NCBI GenBank assembly: GCA_903905685.1
Contig: CAIVHI010000168.1
Location: 1-15,147, forward strand
Reading direction: 5' to 3'
Length of the DNA: 15,147 nucleotides
From: an uncultured Bacteroidota bacterium
Lineage (GTDB): Bacteria; Bacteroidota; Bacteroidia; Chitinophagales; Chitinophagaceae
A program made the translations under genes and the position numbers. Below, piece after piece: positions 1-6,135 of this stretch. The stretch's first letter is position 1; the number at the start of each line of letters is the position of its first letter. Below the pieces are notes generated by a model. It did not search any database and was not told the origin of the DNA. It worked only from the letters and a program-made list of their open reading frames with translations.

Positions 1-1351
1 AGAACTTTTCCGCATCTTCGCCGGTGCCGTGTATGGCGTTCTTGGCAACTGATAGGGCCTTGGTTTTCCACTTCTTACGTTCCTCCGTGTTCATACTTTG
101 GGCAACATATGCGTAGTCGTCGTAGTTGAAGGTAAGGGGGAAAAGCTCGGTACAAACCTTCACCAGTCCCACCTTGTTGGACTCGGCCTTGTAGATGCGC
201 TTCAGTATTTCATTGTATCCTCTGTTGGAATTGGATATATATTCGCCCCTGAGCTGGTCGAAGCACACGGTTTTGGCAATTTCCATTTCGCCATCGTCCA
301 CCAATAGCTTGATCAACTTGAAATTGTATTCGTATGCATATCGGACCGGCTGGAACAGGAACTTGTATTTGGGGAAAAAGCCCTGCCCCACAACCATGGC
401 GAATAGGAACATCATAAATTCCTGATGGGGCTTGCCTTTTTCGTCGAGCAAATGTTCATACTGCTTTGCCAAGAACACAACGAGCCGCTGGGCCCGTTCG
501 GCACCTGTGGCTGTGTGCACGGCCGTCAGGAAACTTACGTAGGTCGTATTGAGGAACCCGCTTTCCTTACAAATACACCCCACATACTGCCTCACGGCGA
601 TGTTCCAATCTTCGTCGCCCGGAAGTGCGTTCACCACTTCGAGGGCACTTTGCATGGCGTCCTCTATGAATTTCGTGATTTTGTTGCTGCTTGTCACAAT
701 CCTGCTTTGTAGCGCAATGCATTCCATTATCAAAGTGTGGAATACCCGGAACTTCTTGGGGTCGGTAGGATTGGCCAAGTAATTGTCCAAGACGGGGCGC
801 AGCAGGTCGCCCCATACCTCCACAAGGCGTTTCACCTGAGCCGCGTCTACCGCCGACCGCTTGGCCCCAAATACGGCCTTTACACTGTTTTTGACCGCTT
901 CGATGACGTAGTCGGGGGTATATTCCACCCCGTTGCGAGCAAAATGGGCCATGAAGGCCATCTCCAAATCCTTGTTTTTCTTCAATATGCCCGCAACCCA
1001 TAACCGAAGGTCGGCCAAAGACGCATCGGCAAGTGCGGCCTCCAAGGGCGTTTCCTTCTTCTTGGCCTTCTTCACCACAGTGGTGGTTTTCTTGCCGAAA
1101 ACGATGGTAGCCAGCAGTGCCGTTTTGTGCCTGCAAAACGTGTCGCCATCGGGGCAATCGCAACCGTGTTCCAGCACCTCGCCATTGGGCGAGAGGCGGA
1201 TGGAGACGTCGAAGCTGTCGTTTCCTTGGTCTACATAAGCCACGAAAGTGCCCGGAGTGGTTTCGTCGCATTCGCGCACCGTATTTTTCTCGGCCAGTTT
1301 CAGCAGTTCCTTGGGCAGCGTGGTGGCGAAATTCTTTTGGGTAAGCTTCAT
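1..1351 (-). CDS. SWIM zinc-finger domain protein, C-terminus cut off by the window edge
   Basis: The minus-strand frame from an ATG at 1351 stays open for 450 codons to base 1, so the stop lies outside the window. The protein begins MKLTQKNFATTLPKELLKLA. Near residues 60-75 it carries a SWIM-type zinc-binding motif, C64-x-C66-x6-C73-x-H75 (GCDCPDGDTFCRHK). A lysine-rich linker follows at about residues 90-105. The rest is mainly helical, leucine- and alanine-rich sequence like an alpha-solenoid. SWIM fingers are known to bind DNA or protein; the partner here cannot be told. The start is supported by A-rich upstream sequence (AATAAATG), typical of Bacteroidota, and by the absence of an earlier ATG. 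Some SWIM genes in this phylum sit in clusters with MoxR ATPase and vWA genes; any such cluster would lie to the left of the window. The domain call is confident, the cellular role unknown. Confidence 0.85.
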   Translation of the reverse strand, partial: MKLTQKNFATTLPKELLKLAEKNTVRECDETTPGTFVAYVDQGNDSFDVSIRLSPNGEVLEHGCDCPDGDTFCRHKTALLATIVFGKKTTTVVKKAKKKETPLEAALADASLADLRLWVAGILKKNKDLEMAFMAHFARNGVEYTPDYVIEAVKNSVKAVFGAKRSAVDAAQVKRLVEVWGDLLRPVLDNYLANPTDPKKFRVFHTLIMECIALQSRIVTSSNKITKFIEDAMQSALEVVNALPGDEDWNIAVRQYVGCICKESGFLNTTYVSFLTAVHTATGAERAQRLVVFLAKQYEHLLDEKGKPHQEFMMFLFAMVVGQGFFPKYKFLFQPVRYAYEYNFKLIKLLVDDGEMEIAKTVCFDQLRGEYISNSNRGYNEILKRIYKAESNKVGLVKVCTELFPLTFNYDDYAYVAQSMNTEERKKWKTKALSVAKNAIHGTGEDAEKF

Positions 1352-1682
1352 TTATTGGGAGGGAATGGTTGGTGTAAAATTATTGAGAAATATGGGTTTG
1401 GAAGCAATTTTTAGCCGCCGAGATTGCCTGCGGTAAAAAACCAATGCGACACCTGCGATGGAGGCACATCCGACAAACGACTGACACAGCCACACCGGCT
1501 GGATTGTAGTTGCGGAACGTTAAATACTTCAAATCGCATCTGACTACTGGAGTATTCGCTAAGACATTGGGATACAGGAAATAGCCATGGAGCGACGGAT
1601 TCGGCGGTGCCATTTTTCCTGATATGTTTCAAAAGCTGTTAGGAGACCATAGGCTTTCGAGTCCAAATAGAATGATTGTCCA
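1352..1682. other. Intergenic region between hicA and the SWIM gene, no gene seen
   Basis: These 331 bases hold no coding frame with believable protein sequence. The part next to the SWIM start codon contains the first copy of a diverged repeat (1365-1461). The remainder, 1462-1682, shows no recognisable gene, terminator or RNA. The minus-strand promoter of the SWIM gene should lie here; TAATTTTA on the minus strand (about 1372-1379) is a fair -7 element but has no TTG at proper spacing, so I do not call it. Confidence 0.5.
1365..1461 (+). repeat. Diverged intergenic repeat, copy 1
   Basis: This stretch aligns without gaps, apart from one base in an A-run, to 2908-3005 in the same orientation. 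The right 40 bases (from GATTGCCTG to CTGCGATGG, 1422-1461) are nearly identical, with one substitution and one extra A in the other copy. The left 57 bases are about two-thirds identical by eye. The right end can fold as an imperfect hairpin (CCAATGCG against TGCGATGG, one mismatch and two wobbles). I infer a dispersed, REP-like or miniature mobile element of the host genome; only two copies are visible here. Confidence 0.7.
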
Positions 1683-1928
1683 TTACCGCCCGTTTTTAAT
1701 GTGGTTCACCCATTCCAGAAATTCCTTCGGTTGGCTACCCATCGTTTTCAAGCAATTCCTGACTTTGAACTCAGGAACAGGGTCGACATGAGTCTGGATG
1801 ATAACCGGACGCAGTAATCCATGCGAGTACCACTTTTCGTGCCCACCTTCGGTCTTTACCAATTTCAGTCCTTTATAAACCAGAAACTTCTTGAAGAGTA
1901 CCAAGGGGATATTCTTCAGTCGATTCAC
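1683..1928 (-). CDS. hicA: HicA family toxin (mRNA interferase)
   Basis: This 81-residue protein matches the HicA fold, a small double-stranded-RNA-binding-like domain that cleaves mRNA on or off the ribosome. The core is KFLVYKGLKLVKTEGGHEKW, where H30 in the GGHEKW segment takes the place of the catalytic histidine of HicA proteins (usually GSH). It is followed by the Bacteroidota-type block VIIQTHVDPVPEF. The start is a GTG at 1928 whose GTGA overlaps the hicB stop codon by 4 bases, so translation is probably coupled to the upstream antitoxin gene. No ATG lies upstream in frame. Size and motif order fit the family well. Toxicity is inferred from family membership. Confidence 0.87.
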   Translation of the reverse strand: MNRLKNIPLVLFKKFLVYKGLKLVKTEGGHEKWYSHGLLRPVIIQTHVDPVPEFKVRNCLKTMGSQPKEFLEWVNHIKNGR

Positions 1929-2326
1929 GCCAGAGCTGGGATTTGGATGTTGGTACTCGTCTTTTTGTAGTCGAAATTTTCGAAAATCCGCTTGAAGTTC
2001 TCATTTTTGGACAACAGATAGCTGTTTTCGGGTGGCGTTACCGACTTATGCAGATTCTTTTTTATATTCCAACCCAACCTTCTTAGGTCGGTGAGCAGTG
2101 TGTTTTTTTTGGTCGTGTATTCAAAATATTCCGACACGACATATTCGAAACTACTTATCGCTTCCTCTTCATTGTTGCCATAGCCGGCCAAATCCAATGG
2201 GGGACAGTAGGCTACCACCGCCCCGTCTTCTTCAAAAATAATCATCGCGAGATTGAAGTTCACCTCACCCCTATTGCCACTCAAGGCAATCCTCCCTCGC
2301 GACATCATCCCTCGTGGTCTGCGCAT
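1925..2326 (-). CDS. hicB: HicB family antitoxin
   Basis: The protein has the partly degraded RNase-H-like HicB core, IIFEEDGAVVAYCPPLDLAGYG, followed by an acidic helix (NNEEEAISSFEYVVSEYF) and a basic C-terminal half ending in KKTSTNIQIPA. This tail is characteristic of Bacteroidota HicB proteins; no helix-turn-helix or ribbon-helix-helix is obvious. It should bind and block the HicA made from the overlapping downstream gene and may repress the operon. The order is antitoxin first, the reverse of Escherichia coli hicAB. The longest frame starts at 2326 and gives 133 residues, but homologs begin just before the IIFEEDG strand, and a -7-like element (TACCTTTG, minus strand 2338-2331) almost abuts this ATG. 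The true start may therefore be the ATG pair at 2308/2305, the TTG at 2284 (preceded by GGGAGG), or the GTG at 2263. Confidence 0.85.
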   Translation of the reverse strand: MRRPRGMMSRGRIALSGNRGEVNFNLAMIIFEEDGAVVAYCPPLDLAGYGNNEEEAISSFEYVVSEYFEYTTKKNTLLTDLRRLGWNIKKNLHKSVTPPENSYLLSKNENFKRIFENFDYKKTSTNIQIPALA

Positions 2327-2330
2327 GTTG

Positions 2331-2338
2331 CAAAGGTA
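2331..2338 (-). promoter_or_regulatory. Probable -7 promoter element for hicBA
   Basis: On the minus strand this reads TACCTTTG, a full match to the Bacteroidota -7 consensus TAnnTTTG. No clear TTG stands 19-21 bases upstream, so the -33 box is weak. Transcription would begin close to 2324-2327, which argues that hicB translation starts inside the longest frame. Confidence 0.45.
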
Positions 2339-2606
2339 GCATTGTTGAAAACATGGCGCGCTGTCGACACGCAGCCGTGAATTGAAAAAAAATTAAAAAT
2401 ACTTGTAGGCAAACCCGGATATCTTCAATTAAATGGCAAACCAAGTTACTCTGCCGGCGGGATAGCTTGGTGCCTATTCAAGCGACAAGGAATATTCAAG
2501 AAACCATACGTCCTCACTATCGCCGCCATTCCTTATCGTGCCCAAGGCGGGCGGCTGATGCTTCAAGCCACTTATGCTTCTCGCTGGATAATTTGGTGCA
2601 TTTCGA

Positions 2607-2790
2607 ACGATGCCGAAGGCATTGCATGATTATAGCCCATGCGCCCCCCTATACCGATGCTCCGACGGACGTTCGAGTTCGCACGTCCCCACTATAGGGC
2701 TACACATTCCTTAACGTGCGATACCTTCGGCATCGTCATCCAGGTGGTAAGATGCGCTATAAACGTTTGACCCCTTCGGGGTCATCGCCC
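2607..2790. repeat. Cluster of related small palindromes
   Basis: Three hairpins share a CC-TTC-GG (or its complement CC-GAA-GG) core. ATGCC-GAA-GGCAT lies at 2610-2622. GATACC-TTC-GGCATC lies at 2720-2734 with one mismatch. GACCCC-TTC-GGGGTC lies at 2769-2783 and is perfect. The first two are approximate inverted copies of each other. Each is accompanied by a TATA-containing word (TTATAGCCC near 2630, CTATAGGGC near 2692, GCTATAAACG near 2755). This resembles decayed interspersed palindromic repeats seen between genes in Bacteroidota genomes; the family match is from general knowledge, not a search. Confidence 0.55.
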
Positions 2791-2907
2791 CACTTGGAGC
2801 ACAAACGGCGAAAGCAACATCGCTCCGGAAGGACAGTTTACGAAAAACTCCCGAATGCACCATTTTACACGGTTAGCAGGATAACGAACGGCAGGTTTTT
2901 GGGCAGC

Positions 2908-3005
2908 ATGGTTGGCGGAAAATCATTGAAGATTGTGGGGATGTATACAACTTTCCGCAAGGGGGATTGCCTGAGGTAAAAAAACCAATGCGACACCTGC
3001 GATGG
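2908..3005 (+). repeat. Diverged intergenic repeat, copy 2
   Basis: Second, same-orientation copy of the element at 1365-1461. The right 41 bases (2965-3005) are almost identical to copy 1, with one extra A in the A-run and one substitution. The left part is about two-thirds identical. Together the copies bracket the hicBA pair about 1.5 kb apart. Confidence 0.7.
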
Positions 3006-3114
3006 CGGCGGATTTTGGAAACAAGTGAACCCGATTCCCTAAAGATTCTTCCACAAGTCAATATTTTTCAAAACGAAACAATGTATTTTTACTGGCAAAT
3101 AAAAAACCGCCGCC

Positions 3115-5844
3115 ATGCGCAAGTTGCTCTTTTTTTCCGCACTGCTTTTTTCGATTCCCGTTATTGCCCAGCCTGGGTATATCAACTTGGTGGCGGGTAA
3201 TGGCTCTTCAGGATATACGGGTGATGGCGGGCCGGCTACAGCGGCTACTATGGGGCAGGCAATGGGGGTATGTGTAGACGGCTATGGAAACGTATATATT
3301 CCGGACGATGACAACAACGTGATTCGTAAAGTTGATGCTGTTACCGGCATTATTACTACCATCGCAGGTGGCGGTTCATCTACGGCCGACGGCGTACCTG
3401 CAACTACGGCACAACTAAACTTAAGCGGCCCGATTACAGGAGCGATAACCACCGACTTACATGGGAATATTTATTATTTAGACGGTGCTTTGGTACGCCG
3501 CGTGGATGCCGCCACCAACATTGTAACCACGATATGCGGTCAAGGCACATCGGGATTGGGCGATGGCGGCCCCGCGACCGCGGGAACGCTGAATTCGCCG
3601 AATGGGTTATGTTTCGATAGTTGGGGCAACATGTACATCGGGGATGAAGGCAATGCCAGGGTTAGGAAAATCAATACTGCGGGAATTATAAGCACTTATG
3701 CCGGCACCACGGCCGGATACAGCGGTGATGGCGGTGCTGCAACGGCGGCCCAGCTCCAATCGCCCGACGGTCTCTTTATGGACCCATTCGGCAATCTGTT
3801 TGTAGCCGACCGATATAATTATGTCATTCGGAAAATAGACCCTTCGGGCATAATCACGACGGTTGCGGGTGGCGGGAGCTCCACCTTAGGCGGCGTTCCT
3901 GCAACCAGCGAGAATTTTTCAGAACCGAGTCATGTGGCCATCGACAACATGGACAATCTCTACATCGCTGATTTCCACCATGGCAGGGTATGCGTGGTCA
4001 ATCCGGCAGGAACCTTAAACATCTTCGCGGGCAGCGGCGGCACCTATGCCGGCAACATCCCCGCTACCAACATGGCTTTTCCCGGCGACGTTTGGCGCAT
4101 AGCCATAGACTGCAACAACAACATTTATGTGGCCGACCGCTCGGGCAATCGCATTTGGAAGGTGAGCAGCACCGTGAACCCAACCGTGAGCGACGACAGC
4201 TTTGTGGTCATGGTGAACAACACCTGCTCGGGCATGGACTTCGAATTCATTTCCAGTTCCTTCACGGCAGGTCAACACGTTACCACCTATTTCGGCGATG
4301 GCACTTCGTTTGACACCGCTTTTGCTGCTTACGGCGGCACTGAGGGCTTTGGAGCGGCACTGCATCCCTACATGTCGGGCACCTACACCATCAAGCACGT
4401 ATTGTATGACGGTTCCACTCCGGTCGACTCCCTGACCTATTCCCGCAACTTTACGACATGCGAAAATTTCTCGGTCGGTTTTTACTATGATGCCAACAGT
4501 GACTGCATCAAGGATTCGGGCGACGTCACGCTTACCCAACCCATCACCATTGAAGTCGACTCGGCCGGCATCCCCATCGATACCGTATCTGCCACCAGCG
4601 GTCTGTATTATACTGCCTACGGCGCATTGGGCACGGTGTACGGATTCCGGGTCATAGCGGCACCGCCAGCCTATTCAGTAAGCTGCCCTTCAACCGGTAT
4701 CATCTACGACACCATCAGCTACACCGACTTTTCACCTGCCACCAAGCAAGTCGGGCTGACCTGCGGGTCGGGTTCCAGTTTCGATTTGGCGGTGAATGCG
4801 GTGGTACCTGTAACGGGGGTTCATGACGAGTGGGGCGACATCTACATCCAGAACCTCTACTGCGCACCCGTTGATGCCACAGTAACCCTGCACTACAGTC
4901 CCAAGTATCCCGGCACACCCGACCAAATTGAACCGGCTGCCACATCGGTATCGGGCAATACAATTGTTTGGACTGTGGGCTCGCTCTCTTCTACAGTATT
5001 GGAGACCGGGAATTTGCATTATTCCATCTGGTGGAACGGCGTCACCCCACTTACTATCGGTGACACGGTCCAATCCTACTTCACCATAACGCCATTTGTG
5101 GGCGACGCCGATACAGTAAACAACTCCCAATGTGTCATTGACACCATCAGGGCGGGCTGCGACCCCAACGAGATGTGGGTGAACCCAAGCTGCATTCCAT
5201 CGGGAGTTGCTGCAACCACGCTGCAATACACCATCAATTTCGAAAACACCGGCAACGACACCGCCCACAACATCACCGTCATGGATACCCTATCGGCCAA
5301 CGTCGACCCTTCCAGCCTGCGGTTGCTGATGAGCTCCAATACCATGTATGTGAACAAGTTCAGGGACGCAGCGGGGCAGACCATCTACAAATTCGACTTC
5401 CCCGGCATCAACCTCCTCGACAGCAGCCACCACGGCCGGTGCGATGGGGCGCTGATGTTCAACATCAACACTATCCCGGGCTTGGCCGATGGCAGCACCA
5501 CCACCAACCGTGCCGGCATCTACTTCGACGTCAACCCCGTGGTGATGACCAATAACGCAGCTACCCAAGTGGGCGGCTGCACCACAACGTCCGTCAAAGC
5601 CGTTGCCCCGGCAGCACCATTGAACATCTACCCCAATCCCGCCACCACAGCACTCCACATCAACACCACCCTCGACTGCTACAACACCGTAACCATCACC
5701 GACGTAACCGGACAACCCGTCCTCACCCAAAGCCTCACCGCCAACAACACGGTGCTGGACATCCACGGCTTTGCCTCGGGTTTCTACTATGTCGCGGTGT
5801 CGGGCAAGAGTGGGGTGAAAGTGTCGCCGTTGGTGAAGTTGTGA
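3115..5844 (+). CDS. Secreted NHL-type propeller protein with T9SS type-A sorting domain
   Basis: This 909-residue protein starts with a Sec signal peptide (MRKLLFFSALLFSIPVIA, cut before Q19). Residues about 25-350 form six NHL-like blades marked by GNVYIPD (58), GNIYYLD (117), GNMYIGD (171), GNLFVAD (226), DNLYIAD (280) and NNIYVAD (335), with GDGGPATAA-type linkers, so a six-bladed propeller is likely. A PKD-like segment follows (YFGDGTS near 392-398). Next comes an SdrD-like segment with a possible calcium loop (DANSDCIKD, 459-467). A DUF11/DUF7619-like repeat domain spans 682-822 (CDPNEMWVNPSC, FENTGNDTAHNITVMDTL). The C-terminus, from LNIYPNP at 836 to 909, is a type-A T9SS sorting domain, so the protein should be exported across the outer membrane and attached to the surface or released. 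Propeller domains usually bind proteins or glycans; the ligand is unknown. The gene stands alone on its strand. Confidence 0.88.
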   Translation: MRKLLFFSALLFSIPVIAQPGYINLVAGNGSSGYTGDGGPATAATMGQAMGVCVDGYGNVYIPDDDNNVIRKVDAVTGIITTIAGGGSSTADGVPATTAQLNLSGPITGAITTDLHGNIYYLDGALVRRVDAATNIVTTICGQGTSGLGDGGPATAGTLNSPNGLCFDSWGNMYIGDEGNARVRKINTAGIISTYAGTTAGYSGDGGAATAAQLQSPDGLFMDPFGNLFVADRYNYVIRKIDPSGIITTVAGGGSSTLGGVPATSENFSEPSHVAIDNMDNLYIADFHHGRVCVVNPAGTLNIFAGSGGTYAGNIPATNMAFPGDVWRIAIDCNNNIYVADRSGNRIWKVSSTVNPTVSDDSFVVMVNNTCSGMDFEFISSSFTAGQHVTTYFGDGTSFDTAFAAYGGTEGFGAALHPYMSGTYTIKHVLYDGSTPVDSLTYSRNFTTCENFSVGFYYDANSDCIKDSGDVTLTQPITIEVDSAGIPIDTVSATSGLYYTAYGALGTVYGFRVIAAPPAYSVSCPSTGIIYDTISYTDFSPATKQVGLTCGSGSSFDLAVNAVVPVTGVHDEWGDIYIQNLYCAPVDATVTLHYSPKYPGTPDQIEPAATSVSGNTIVWTVGSLSSTVLETGNLHYSIWWNGVTPLTIGDTVQSYFTITPFVGDADTVNNSQCVIDTIRAGCDPNEMWVNPSCIPSGVAATTLQYTINFENTGNDTAHNITVMDTLSANVDPSSLRLLMSSNTMYVNKFRDAAGQTIYKFDFPGINLLDSSHHGRCDGALMFNINTIPGLADGSTTTNRAGIYFDVNPVVMTNNAATQVGGCTTTSVKAVAPAAPLNIYPNPATTALHINTTLDCYNTVTITDVTGQPVLTQSLTANNTVLDIHGFASGFYYVAVSGKSGVKVSPLVKL

Positions 5845-5852
5845 GTGGGGGG

Positions 5853-5899
5853 ACACTGGAGTTTATGCGGTATAAAAACCGGCCGGATTGCCGCAGTGT
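5853..5899. other. Branched inverted repeat after the propeller gene
   Basis: ACACTG (5853-5858) is complementary to CAGTGT (5894-5899). Between the arms are a smaller hairpin, CGGT-ATAAAA-ACCG (5868-5881), and the palindrome CCGGCCGG (5879-5886). It begins 8 bases after the stop codon at 5844. It may act as a 3' end stabiliser or inefficient terminator, but no T-run follows. Confidence 0.3.
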
Positions 5900-5924
5900 G
5901 CAAACCATATTTTGGCCAACCGTT

Positions 5925-5956
5925 TTTGTTCCTATACTGCCGAATCATTATTTTTC
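5925..5956 (+). promoter_or_regulatory. Bacteroidota-type promoter
   Basis: TTTG at 5925-5928 is followed after 20 bases by TATTTTTC at 5949-5956, which matches 7 of 8 positions of TAnnTTTG. Transcription would start about 5960, at the first of a series of hairpins and about 175 bases before the DUF58 start codon. Confidence 0.5.
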
Positions 5957-6051
5957 GTACATTTAAAGTCTTGGACTTAATAAGCTGTACGGCTTAGGCG
6001 GCTTGGGCAAAGCCCTCGGTTTGTAACCGGGGCATTTTTATTTTATGCCCC
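5956..6051 (+). ncRNA. Candidate structured RNA or 5' leader
   Basis: Five short hairpins follow each other almost without gaps. They are AAGTC-TTG-GACTT (5966-5978), TAAGC-TGTACG-GCTTA (5981-5996), GGCTT-GGGCA-AAGCC (6000-6014), CGGTT-TGT-AACCG (6017-6029) and GGGGCAT-TTTTATTTT-ATGCCCC (6029-6051). The hexaloop TGTACG is exactly complementary to CGTACA at 5956-5961, so a pseudoknot is possible. A promoter lies immediately upstream and the DUF58 gene begins 85 bases downstream. It could be an independent small RNA or a regulatory leader of the DUF58 gene. I recognise no known RNA family; folding was done by eye. Confidence 0.4.
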
Positions 6052-6135
6052 CCATTCTCTAAATTTCCCTTAAATCACCCATGTTTGCGGTAGGATTCGG
6101 TAATTTGCAAGCAAAGGCTTTGCCGAACTACCGTC

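Larger units (their letters stand above)
2327..3114. other. 788-base gene-free region with repeats between hicB and the propeller gene
   Basis: No frame here gives believable protein; short open frames are arginine-, proline- and histidine-rich and lie across palindromes. From left to right it holds the hicBA promoter area, an A/T-rich run (about 2380-2445), a cluster of small hairpins (about 2600-2790), the second copy of the diverged repeat (2908-3005), and the leader of the plus-strand gene at 3115. No convincing plus-strand promoter for that gene was found. Confidence 0.6.

Noticed and set aside
567..1271. 234-residue minus-strand open frame inside the SWIM gene
   Set aside because: It is out of frame with the 450-codon SWIM reading frame on the same strand and gives Arg/Gly/Cys-rich sequence with no domain. 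The SWIM frame has the conserved CxC...CxH motif.
2467..2979. Short plus-strand open frames between hicB and the propeller gene
   Set aside because: Their products are rich in Arg, Pro and His, resemble no family, and run across palindromes and the repeat copy. The frames end in similar peptides in both repeat copies only because the DNA is repeated.
4015..5856. Long minus-strand open frames inside the propeller gene
   Set aside because: They are antisense shadows caused by C-rich codon use. The products (VGVDVEV, GGGxxV patterns) are low complexity, while the plus strand has clear domains throughout.
5866..5880. Third copy of the intergenic repeat (TGCGGTATAAAAACC resembles TGCGGTAAAAAACC)
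   Set aside because: The match covers only about 14 low-complexity bases with no extension on either side.
5981..6035. Possible tRNA or tRNA remnant in the hairpin series
   Set aside because: One arm can be drawn with a 5-pair stem and 7-base loop (6015-6031), but there is no acceptor stem, no room for a variable loop, no U33 and no TTCRA loop.
6084..6108. Promoter for the DUF58 gene at TTTG...TAATTTGC
   Set aside because: Only 13 bases separate the two boxes and the -7 match is off by one position. The promoter at 5925-5956 fits better.
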